Shown: one piece after another, positions 12,973-20,076 of the stretch
Numbering within the stretch: position 1 is the first letter of the stretch
How the letters are laid out: each line of letters begins with the position of its first letter
Assembly (NCBI GenBank): GCA_036648855.1
Contig: JAVWCU010000011.1
Span: 1 to 21,880 of the forward strand
DNA from: Faecenecus sp036648855
GTDB taxonomy: Bacteria > Bacillota_I > Bacilli_A > RF39 > UBA660
Direction: 5' to 3'
DNA: 21,880 nt
The notes under the pieces: generated by a model
What the model was told of the DNA's origin: nothing
Database searches by the model: none
The model's input: only the letters and a program-made list of their open reading frames with translations
Made by a program: the position numbers and the translations under genes

Positions 12973-13974
12973 ATGAAAAAAACAATATTAACGGGAGATA
13001 GACCTTCTGGGAAACTTCATATAGGTCATTACTTTGGTTCAATTAAGATGCGTGTTGATTTACAATATGAATATAATACTTTTATAGAAATAGCGGATGT
13101 TCAAGCTTTAACTGATAATTTTGATGATCCTAGTAAAATAAGAACTAGTATTAGAGAACTTGCTATTGATTACTTAGCTTGTGGAATTGATCCGGAATAT
13201 ACAAATATTTTTATTCAATCAAAAATACCTGAAATAGCAGAATTAACTATTTTCTTTTCTAATTTAGTAACTGTTTCTAGACTATTTAGAAATCCCACTA
13301 CTAAAGCTGAAGTTTTGCAAAAACAAACTTTATTTGGTAATGATGGGGAGAGTATTACTTATGGATTCCTTGGTTATCCTGTAAGTCAAGCTGCAGATAT
13401 TGCAATTTTTAATGCTGATTTAGTTCCGGTTGGGGAAGATCAGGCTCCTCACTTGGAGCAAGCTAGAGAAATAGTTAGAAAGTTTAACCATATTTACGGT
13501 AATACTTTGACTGAACCTGAAATAATGATTAGTAAAACTCCTCGTTTAAAGGGCTTAGATGGTGGTACTAAGATGGGTAAAAGTTTAGGTAATGCTATTT
13601 ATCTATCTGATAGTGAAGAAGTAATAGGAAAAAAGGTTATGAATGCATTGACTGATCCGGCTAAAATTAAAAAAGATGATAAGGCTAATCCCGAGATTTG
13701 TATGGTCTATTATTATCATAAGTTGTTTAGTGAAAATGAACTCCCTACTATCTGCAAAGAATGTAAAGCTGGTTGTCGAGGATGCGTAGCCTGCAAAAAA
13801 CAACTAATTAGCAATATTGTCAGTTATTTAAAACCAATTCAAGATAAGAGAAAATATTATGAAGAAAATCCAGAAATAATTGATAAGGTCCTACAAGAAG
13901 GGACTGAAAAAGCTAGAGAGAAAGCTAAGGAAGTTATGATGCAAATTAAAACTAATATGCATATAGATTATTAA
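12973..13974 (+). CDS. trpS: tryptophanyl-tRNA synthetase with putative [4Fe-4S] motif
   Basis: A 333-residue class Ic synthetase that charges tRNA-Trp. HIGH motif LHIGHY at 15-20, KMSKS-type motif KMGKS at 200-204, and the family start ILTGDRPSGKLHIGH. In the region before the C-terminal helices, C243, C264, C271 and C274 give C-x20-C-x6-C-x2-C, very close to the motif that binds a [4Fe-4S] cluster near the anticodon-binding region in Thermotoga maritima TrpRS (C-x22-C-x6-C-x2-C). C261 and C268 are additional. I start at ATG 12973: AAGGATGTG lies 7 nt upstream and the protein then begins MKKTILTGDR. No T-box precedes it. It is divergent from asnS and ends at a terminator shared in space with the yjbA stop. 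Confidence 0.96.
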   Translation: MKKTILTGDRPSGKLHIGHYFGSIKMRVDLQYEYNTFIEIADVQALTDNFDDPSKIRTSIRELAIDYLACGIDPEYTNIFIQSKIPEIAELTIFFSNLVTVSRLFRNPTTKAEVLQKQTLFGNDGESITYGFLGYPVSQAADIAIFNADLVPVGEDQAPHLEQAREIVRKFNHIYGNTLTEPEIMISKTPRLKGLDGGTKMGKSLGNAIYLSDSEEVIGKKVMNALTDPAKIKKDDKANPEICMVYYYHKLFSENELPTICKECKAGCRGCVACKKQLISNIVSYLKPIQDKRKYYEENPEIIDKVLQEGTEKAREKAKEVMMQIKTNMHIDY

Positions 13975-13979
13975 GATAG

Positions 13980-14001
13980 CAGGTATTATACCTGTTTTTT
14001 T
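13980..14001 (+). terminator. terminator of trpS
   Basis: CAGGTA-TTA-TACCTG followed by seven T residues. The TAA stop of the convergent yjbA-like gene lies in the loop. Read on the minus strand there is no T tract, so it serves trpS only. Confidence 0.88.
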
Positions 14002-14642
14002 GTCATCGATAATTTTAATAGTTGATATAATTTTTCATGATTATTGCTAAAAGAAGTAAAACTTTCAATTAATTTGTTATACATATAATTAGAATCATCT
14101 GATGATGCTGCAAAATATTCTTGATACAAGTAACTGAGTTTAGTTCCATTTTGAGTTTTATGGGCCTGTTCTAGTTCCTTGATTAAAAACTGCTTTTTAT
14201 CTACCTCTAACCTGGTAAGGCCATTGTTTATATTAGTGATAGGACTTTTTATTTTATAATTAATATCCATAAATTCTGTTTTGGAAACCAAATCTATTAT
14301 ATCTTCTTCTTCATCTAATAACATTGTGCTGTGATATATTAATTCTCCACCTTCATTAAATTCAAAGGCTAGAGCTTTAACTCCATCTGATAAGCAGGTG
14401 GCATAAGTAACTGTCTCAACTTTTTTATTGCGAAATACTTCAGTCATTTCTTTAATGGTATTTAAAAAGTCTGAAGGAATTATAACTTTGTTATTTAGAA
14501 AATCACTAAGTGTTTGCTTGGTTACTTTAACTAGAGGCATTCTTTTAATATGTTCTATAGTATCACCAGTTCTCCATTCATAGAAATTATAAATAGATTC
14601 AGGATCAGTCCAATTTAGTAAAATATCATATATATAAATCAA
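13986..14642 (-). CDS. yjbA: UPF0736 / YjbA family protein
   Basis: A 218-residue soluble acidic protein. The N-terminus matches B. subtilis YjbA (UPF0736/DUF3603): a YDILLNW opening, then FYEWRTGDTIEHIKRMPLVKV (about 20-40), the family's EWRxxDTxE block. The biochemical role of the family is unknown. The start is TTG, 7 nt after the strong site AAAGGAGGT, and overlaps the end of the upstream small membrane protein gene by 17 nt. As in B. subtilis, yjbA lies beside trpS, but here the two are convergent rather than collinear. The stop codon is inside the trpS terminator. Confidence 0.83.
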   Translation of the reverse strand: MIYIYDILLNWTDPESIYNFYEWRTGDTIEHIKRMPLVKVTKQTLSDFLNNKVIIPSDFLNTIKEMTEVFRNKKVETVTYATCLSDGVKALAFEFNEGGELIYHSTMLLDEEEDIIDLVSKTEFMDINYKIKSPITNINNGLTRLEVDKKQFLIKELEQAHKTQNGTKLSYLYQEYFAASSDDSNYMYNKLIESFTSFSNNHEKLYQLLKLSMTKKQV

Positions 14643-14850
14643 GTATATGACCTCCTTTTAAGAAAATAGCTAATGTCATAATAATAAAACCAATAATAGC
14701 GTATAAACACTCAACTCTGCTTAAAGAAAATGTAATATACTCTATTAAAGTAAATCCCACTGTCATTAAGTTTAAGTAAATTACCCAGTAGGTACAACCT
14801 ATTACTGTCAAACCAAAGCCTATTAGGAAGAAAAATAAGTGTGTAAACAT
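14626..14850 (-). CDS. small two-helix membrane protein, unknown
   Basis: A 74-residue protein with two hydrophobic segments (about 4-27 and 50-68) and little else, so it is an integral membrane protein I cannot name. I start at ATG 14850, 5 nt after AGGTG. An in-frame ATG further upstream lacks such a site. It overlaps the start of the yjbA-like gene by 17 nt in a different frame and places the yjbA ribosome binding site inside its own coding sequence, so the two are co-transcribed and possibly translationally coupled. Confidence 0.72.
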   Translation of the reverse strand: MFTHLFFFLIGFGLTVIGCTYWVIYLNLMTVGFTLIEYITFSLSRVECLYAIIGFIIMTLAIFLKGGHILDLYI

Positions 14851-14934
14851 AACTTCACCTATAATTAGTCTATTAGACATCAACTAATTTTAGTCTGATA
14901 ATTATAGTATAAGAAAACTCATAAATTTTATACC

Positions 14935-14959
14935 AAAAAAAATAGTCAAATGACTATTT
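14935..14959 (-). terminator. terminator of the rmuC/membrane protein operon
   Basis: Minus strand AAATAGTCA-TT-TGACTATTT followed by T residues. The stem includes the TAA stop of the membrane protein gene. Confidence 0.87.
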
Positions 14960-15563
14960 ATAGTAAATTTTCTAAATGAGTTAGAGATTTAGATTTTGTT
15001 TTACTAACAATAAAGTAATAAATAGAAAATATAGAAGTTCCTAGAAAAGCTACTAACATATCTATCATGGTATCATCTACACCAGTAGTTAATACCCACT
15101 GGGTGTCTCCTCCGGTAATATTATCGGCCGCAAACTCAAAAAATTCCCAAAGAGAAGCTATTCCTAATGAAAAAGTCACCATAAATATTATAACAAATAG
15201 AGCCTTCTTATTATGAAGACAGTTATATCTTTTTAAAATAAGCAGAGCTACTATTGAAGTTAGAATACCTGAAATAGTATGGGCTAAAATATCCCACCAC
15301 CAAATAGTTGAATATAAATTTACTACACTACCTAGAATTACAGCTAGAAAAATAAAAATAAGATAAATGAATTCTATGATATCTGTCATTTTATAGTGAA
15401 ATATTTTTTTTAATAAATAAGGAACTAATACTAGAAAAAATACAGATGCCGTTACTGCTATTCGGCTGTAGGTATTAGCAGTAAGCATTATAATTATCCG
15501 GTATAATGCATAAATAGGAAAACCATATTTCATTAATTTATTCAATAAATGTATCAATTTCAT
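14958..15563 (-). CDS. polytopic membrane protein (DUF2238/YjdF-like)
   Basis: A 201-residue protein with about six hydrophobic segments (about 13-28, 34-51, 62-83, 95-110, 120-140, 168-186). Conserved-looking polar positions lie in or near membranes: WWWDILAHTISG (about 88-99), SLWEFFEFAAD (about 135-145) and GVDDTMIDMLVAFLG (about 160-174). The WD..H..SG, WE..E and D..D..N/A..G spacing is that of the YjdF/DUF2238 family of inner membrane proteins with unknown function. ATG with GGAGAGG upstream. It overlaps the end of rmuC by 26 nt in another frame, so it is the second gene of that operon. The family assignment is moderate. Confidence 0.75.
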   Translation of the reverse strand: MKLIHLLNKLMKYGFPIYALYRIIIMLTANTYSRIAVTASVFFLVLVPYLLKKIFHYKMTDIIEFIYLIFIFLAVILGSVVNLYSTIWWWDILAHTISGILTSIVALLILKRYNCLHNKKALFVIIFMVTFSLGIASLWEFFEFAADNITGGDTQWVLTTGVDDTMIDMLVAFLGTSIFSIYYFIVSKTKSKSLTHLENLL

Positions 15564-16644
15564 TTCTATTTTCCTCTCCTAACTTTTCAACTTGAACTTG
15601 ATTAATTAAATCAAACTTTTTTGTTATTTTTTCGGTTGTAATATTAACATTTTCAACATCACGGTTAACAGCTTGAATACTTTTTGACAACCTCTCCCAA
15701 CGGTCTTTATAGCGGGAAAACTCTATTCCTAAGCGATTTAGTTCTTCATGAATAATAGATGTATATTTATCTCTTTCCATATTCTTAAGAAGCATTTGAA
15801 TAACTGTTAAAGTAGACATTAATGTAGTTGGAGAAGTAATCCAAACTCGCTTTTTGTAGGCATAATCTAGGATATCAGAATGATAAGCATTTAATTCGGC
15901 AAAAATAGCTTCTGCTGGTAAAAACATAATTGCTTGGTCTGCAGTTAATTCTGGAATAATATACTTATTACTTATTGCATCTATATGCTTTTTAATATCA
16001 AGTTTAAACTGTTTTTCATACATATCTCGTTCAGCTTGAGACTTCTTTTTATCTACCATCTGTCTATAATTTTCTAGAGGAAATTTAGAATCAATACAAA
16101 TCATGCCCAGTGGATTTGGAGCATAAAGAACAGAGTCTGCAATTGTTCCATTTGGCAAAGTTACTTGAAGCTGATAGATAGTGTCATTTTTAGCACCAAA
16201 GACATTGCTTAAAATATGATTTAAGTTAACCTCTCCATAAATACCACGACTTTTCTTATCAGTTAAGATGCTTTGCAGAGATACTATATCACCAGATAAA
16301 CTTTCTATTTTCTTTTGAGCTTCGTCTATTTTGCTAAGTCTTTCTATTACAGAAGTAAAAGTTTTATTAGTTTTTTCAAAGTTTTGATCTAATCTTTCAT
16401 TTACTCTGTCATTAATATGATTTAGACGATTTTCGATTTTTTCATTTAACAAAGAGAAATCTCCGTTTAATTCTTTACTAAGATCGTCTTTAAAACCATT
16501 CATCTCTTTAGTAATATTAAGTTCAAAACGGCCAAGTCTTTCTGTCATATCATTATTATTGTTCTTTTTAACAAATAACATACTAATTACTACGATTAAA
16601 AAAAGAATGATTAGTATTAATAGACCTAAGATAATATATTCCAT
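15538..16644 (-). CDS. rmuC: DNA recombination protein RmuC
   Basis: A 368-residue protein with an N-terminal membrane segment (about 2-22), a coiled coil (about 30-115) and the RmuC nuclease-like domain (about 125-330). Signatures are GIYGEVNLNHIL, NGTIADSVLY, IDSKFPLENY and the block ITSPTTLMSTLTVIQMLLK. RmuC belongs to the PD-(D/E)xK-like family; in E. coli it limits recombination at short inverted repeats and has also been tied to phage defence. The D and K of IDSKFP are consistent with an active core. I start at ATG 16644, 5 nt after GGAGG. The in-frame ATG four codons upstream overlaps that site. It is co-transcribed with the overlapping membrane protein gene. Confidence 0.93.
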   Translation of the reverse strand: MEYIILGLLILIILFLIVVISMLFVKKNNNNDMTERLGRFELNITKEMNGFKDDLSKELNGDFSLLNEKIENRLNHINDRVNERLDQNFEKTNKTFTSVIERLSKIDEAQKKIESLSGDIVSLQSILTDKKSRGIYGEVNLNHILSNVFGAKNDTIYQLQVTLPNGTIADSVLYAPNPLGMICIDSKFPLENYRQMVDKKKSQAERDMYEKQFKLDIKKHIDAISNKYIIPELTADQAIMFLPAEAIFAELNAYHSDILDYAYKKRVWITSPTTLMSTLTVIQMLLKNMERDKYTSIIHEELNRLGIEFSRYKDRWERLSKSIQAVNRDVENVNITTEKITKKFDLINQVQVEKLGEENRNEIDTFIE

Positions 16645-16669
16645 GTTTGCCTCCATTTATGCTAATACT

Positions 16670-16678
16670 ATTATAGCA
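16670..16678 (-). promoter_or_regulatory. extended -10 promoter of rmuC
   Basis: Minus strand TGCTATAAT, an extended -10 about 26 bp upstream of the start, directly after the T tract of the rhodanese terminator. No good -35 hexamer is visible. Confidence 0.5.
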
Positions 16679-16707
16679 AAAAAAAGGAAGTGTTGCATTA
16701 CTTCTTT
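16678..16707 (-). terminator. terminator of the rhodanese gene
   Basis: Minus strand GAAGT, 8-nt loop, ACTTC, then C and about nine T residues. The stem is short, but the T tract is strong and it lies at the rhodanese stop codon. Confidence 0.68.
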
Positions 16708-16985
16708 AATATTTCATAGCCATAATAGCCATCTGCAATATTGATGACATTGTACCCTAGTTGACTTAGTACTTGACATATACGACTGCTAGTTAATCCA
16801 AAGTCACAATATAGATAGTAGGTTCCTGCTGACTTTATATAACGACTGGGGTCCTGTAATAAGAGATCAATAGGAATATTGTTTGCTCCAGGAATGTGCC
16901 CTTCTCTATATAGATTATTATCCCTAATATCAATAATATCAGGATTAAATAAGAGAAGTAGCTCTGATACAGTAATACTATTCAC
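16698..16985 (-). CDS. rhodanese-like domain protein with altered active-site loop
   Basis: A 95-residue single rhodanese domain. IDIRDNNLYREGHIPGANNIPID (about 18-40) is the CH2A-type N-terminal signature. The presumed active cysteine C60 follows YLY, and LGYNVINIADGYYGYE closes the domain. Rhodaneses transfer sulfane sulfur through this cysteine. The loop here reads C-D-F-G-L-T-S-S-R, so the usual arginine of CxxGxR is threonine and the nearest arginine is eight residues after the cysteine. Activity is likely but could be changed. The start is GTG at 16985, 6 nt after GGTG. Two in-frame GTG codons just upstream are alternatives. It is monocistronic between the VirD4 and rmuC units. Confidence 0.85.
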   Translation of the reverse strand: MNSITVSELLLLFNPDIIDIRDNNLYREGHIPGANNIPIDLLLQDPSRYIKSAGTYYLYCDFGLTSSRICQVLSQLGYNVINIADGYYGYEILKK

Positions 16986-17021
16986 CTTAATCACCACTAT
17001 ATTATATGCTTTACTAGTTAT

Positions 17022-17052
17022 AAAAAAACAAAAAAGTTACTTTCAAAGTAAC
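17022..17052 (-). terminator. terminator of the VirD4 operon
   Basis: Minus strand near-perfect palindrome GTTACTTTGAAAGTAAC followed by a T-rich tract, two bases after the VirD4 stop codon. Confidence 0.85.
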
Positions 17053-17053
17053 C

Positions 17054-19231
17054 TTATTCATCATCTTTATCATCATCAAAGAAATCATCAAAGAACTTAT
17101 CATCAGGAATATCATCTGCAATAGGTGCCTTAATATTTTCTTCATGAACTAAACTGCCCTCTGGTTGAGATTTAGTCACTGTAGAAATAACTTCGCTAAT
17201 GGTAGGATTATTACTGACAACTGGAGTTTCTTCTTTAGGAGGAATAGGTGTCGCTGATTTATTATTTTCATTATTTCTTTTTTCTTCAGCTTCCATTTCC
17301 GCCATTTTAATATCTAATTTCTTCATAAAACTATCAACGTCAAATGCATCATCACCAGCACTACTTGATGATTGGCTAGGTTTTATCAGATTGTTATCTA
17401 AAGCAGAAACATGATTATTTGTATCTAGTTGTCCAAGTGGATTAGGAGGAAAAGGAGAAAAACCTGAAGCCTGAGTTCCTGGAGCTTCTGAACTATTATT
17501 AGCGCTATCCATCATTTCAAATAACTTTTTACGCTTTTGCTCTTTCACAAACTCACGAAGATCAAAAGTATGTACTTCTTGTTTTTCACGATTTGGATAA
17601 CCGGCTTTAGGATATTTTTTACCCCAATCTAATTTCCAATCTGGTACAAACTTGGTTTTAAATGGTTGCTTTCTCATTCTCATGACAATAACTTCATTTT
17701 CTTTCATTCTCTGTAAATCACTAACTGTTACTAATGGCGTAGATGAAGTTTTTTCATCTTTTTTAGATTTAACTTCTCCACACATTTTACTTATTTCTTC
17801 TAGGGCTTTTAACTCAGTTGTAATAAGGTAAATAATATTACCGCAGTTACCACGAATTGTCTCAGCATTCTCTTTACCATATACTTGATCTAGCTGAGCA
17901 AAGTTCTGAATAATCATAGTAAAACGCATTGCTCTAGAACGAGCTGCAGTAATCATAGTTGTAACATCTTTTAGAGGTGGCATATTAGCAAACTCATCAA
18001 GCAAAAAATTGGTTCTAACTGGTAGTTTTCCACCATTCTTTTGAGCTACACTTATCAAGGTTTCATAACATTGTTTTAAAAGAATTGTTACAAGTGAATG
18101 ATATGTCTTTTTTTCATCTTGCACAATGATAAATAAGGCAGTTGGTTTTTCACCAATAGACTCTAATTTAATATCACTATGTGATAACATTTCACTTAAG
18201 TTTGCACGAGAGGCAAATAGTTTTATTTTCTGTTTAAATACAGCTAAAATACTTCCCTTTGTTTCATTAGGAGCCATAATCGTACTAGATGCATTAATTG
18301 CAGCAGCACATGCAGGGTCCTTAGCATTAAAGTATTCTTTTACATAGGTAGATCCCCCAAACTTTTCTTCACCAACTGTTGTCATTAAACTAATACTGTT
18401 GATATTTATTTCATCTGGTTTTGCGTCTTCAAATAAACCTAAGGCGATTCCTGAAAAATAATCTGCGGATGTTTTCTCCCAAAAAGGGTCTGCTCCCTTA
18501 CTACTTTCCTCATACAAAATATTTAAAGCTAAGTCATCTAGTAGTTCTATAGCTTTATCTTGATTTCCACCTTTATACATATCATATGGTAAAGTTAAAG
18601 GATTCCATGCACTACCATTTTGAGGATCACGAAAGTTTAAAATTAAAATTTCATAACCTTTTTCCCTTAGCATTTCTGAAGTTTTTTCATATATTTCACC
18701 TTTAGGATCCGTTATAATCATAGATTCTCTAGCTTTTGCTAATGATTTAACAGTTGGTAAAATAACTGATTGTGTTTTTCCAGAACCGGTTGCACCAATT
18801 ACTAAAGTATGATATTCACCATTATCAACCCATAGTTCATTTTCTTTAATCATAAGTGGCACTCCCGCAGCAGGAGCTTTGTCAGCTTTAACTGGAACTA
18901 AAGTTAGAACTTCCTTCATTTCTTTTTCTTTAGCCCATCTACTATATCCCTTATCTGTCTTTTGAGTACTAAAACCAAAGCCCTTTTCTCTATCAAAGAA
19001 ATAAGAACTAACACTAATAAATAGACCTCCTAGAGCTAGTAAATAAAAGACTAAAGTTGTTACAATTTTATCTCCTTCAAAAGCTGAAAGCGGATTCAAG
19101 CCATAAAATTCTCCATTTAAAGCTAGATTAGGTAAATTTAAAACCCCTAATGCTACTACATAAAGTAAGAATATTGCAAATATAATAAATATCAGTACAT
19201 CTTGGGCATCGGCTTTAAATTTTAATTTCAT
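17054..19231 (-). CDS. VirD4/TraG-family type IV secretion coupling ATPase
   Basis: A 725-residue membrane ATPase of the VirD4/TraG coupling protein family, which brings DNA or protein substrates to a type IV secretion channel. Two N-terminal membrane segments (about 11-32 and 56-76) precede the ATPase. The Walker A GATGSGKT is at 146-153 and the Walker B FLLDEFAN at about 409-416, followed by the family block ITAARSRAMRFTMIIQNFAQLDQVYG. From about 575 a Pro/Ser/Asn-rich linker leads to a short helical segment and an extremely acidic end (DDKFFDDFFDDDKDDE). The ATG overlaps the upstream stop by 4 nt (ATGA) and has AGGAGG. It is the last gene of the operon. No relaxase is visible in the window, so transfer of DNA cannot be asserted. 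Confidence 0.94.
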   Translation of the reverse strand: MKLKFKADAQDVLIFIIFAIFLLYVVALGVLNLPNLALNGEFYGLNPLSAFEGDKIVTTLVFYLLALGGLFISVSSYFFDREKGFGFSTQKTDKGYSRWAKEKEMKEVLTLVPVKADKAPAAGVPLMIKENELWVDNGEYHTLVIGATGSGKTQSVILPTVKSLAKARESMIITDPKGEIYEKTSEMLREKGYEILILNFRDPQNGSAWNPLTLPYDMYKGGNQDKAIELLDDLALNILYEESSKGADPFWEKTSADYFSGIALGLFEDAKPDEININSISLMTTVGEEKFGGSTYVKEYFNAKDPACAAAINASSTIMAPNETKGSILAVFKQKIKLFASRANLSEMLSHSDIKLESIGEKPTALFIIVQDEKKTYHSLVTILLKQCYETLISVAQKNGGKLPVRTNFLLDEFANMPPLKDVTTMITAARSRAMRFTMIIQNFAQLDQVYGKENAETIRGNCGNIIYLITTELKALEEISKMCGEVKSKKDEKTSSTPLVTVSDLQRMKENEVIVMRMRKQPFKTKFVPDWKLDWGKKYPKAGYPNREKQEVHTFDLREFVKEQKRKKLFEMMDSANNSSEAPGTQASGFSPFPPNPLGQLDTNNHVSALDNNLIKPSQSSSSAGDDAFDVDSFMKKLDIKMAEMEAEEKRNNENNKSATPIPPKEETPVVSNNPTISEVISTVTKSQPEGSLVHEENIKAPIADDIPDDKFFDDFFDDDKDDE

Positions 19232-20061
19232 AAATTTACCTCCTGACAGGTTTTAGTTTCTTCAAAATGTCCATCTTTTAAAGTCAATAGAACTGGACAA
19301 CTAGGCAAGCTACCCATAGGTCTATACCTATTTAATATAATATCATAAGTTGACCGATTATTAAACTTTAAAATTGTCATCACTGCATTTCCACTAGCTT
19401 CTTGGTATTGTTTAGTTCTATTAATAATATCTTTCTTTAATACCTGTACTTTATCCCCATCTTGATACAAAATGAGCTGAAAAGCTAGTTCTGATGAACT
19501 AATACTATTAGAATATAAATCAGAAGCAATATAAAAGACCTCAGTTTCCCCATCTTGATCAAAGTCAAAAACAATCTTTTCGGATACAGTGAGGGGCCTA
19601 GTATTATCTACAATTATTTCTTCATTTTCTATCACTTTATTAATTAGTTGTAAATCGGTCTCATCAAGTTTAATGGAATGTTGATCTACCAAATCAACTT
19701 CTCCACTGCTTGGAGAATAGGCTAAAAAACTAGGATAAATTGTTACTATTTTATTATTTTCATCCCTATATTGCCATTTGTTTTGATTTTTTATTAATAG
19801 AGACTTTGTAATAAACTTATTGTTAGAATAAGCACTAAACTGCCGATTCCCTAGCATTTTCTTTATTTCTTTAGAATCTGTAACATCCGACCATTTATTA
19901 TCTACTCGTTTCCAGTAGTTACCTACTCCTAAAATTAGATAATCTGTGCTATTAAATTGCATATTTCCTTTTAAAGATTTACCACCCACTATAAACAGAA
20001 GAAGAACACTAAACAATAATAGTGCTCCTACTAATATAATATGTTCTTTCTTTAACGCCAT
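19228..20061 (-). CDS. membrane-anchored extracytoplasmic protein of unknown function
   Basis: A 277-residue protein with a short basic start, one membrane segment (about 8-26) and a secreted, strand-rich domain that I do not recognise. Residues about 168-180 read FDFDQDGETEVFY, the D-x-D-x-D-G-x-x-E pattern typical of calcium-binding FG-GAP/VCBS-type or dockerin-like loops, so metal binding is possible (inference). Two cysteines near the C-terminus (SCPVLL and KTCQEV) could form a disulfide. ATG with AAGAGGAA upstream, 15 bp after the peptidase gene and overlapping the VirD4 start by 4 nt. Tight coupling to a coupling ATPase suggests a component or accessory of the same secretion machinery. 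Confidence 0.82.
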   Translation of the reverse strand: MALKKEHIILVGALLLFSVLLLFIVGGKSLKGNMQFNSTDYLILGVGNYWKRVDNKWSDVTDSKEIKKMLGNRQFSAYSNNKFITKSLLIKNQNKWQYRDENNKIVTIYPSFLAYSPSSGEVDLVDQHSIKLDETDLQLINKVIENEEIIVDNTRPLTVSEKIVFDFDQDGETEVFYIASDLYSNSISSSELAFQLILYQDGDKVQVLKKDIINRTKQYQEASGNAVMTILKFNNRSTYDIILNRYRPMGSLPSCPVLLTLKDGHFEETKTCQEVNL

Positions 20062-20076
20062 TATATTCCTCTTTTC

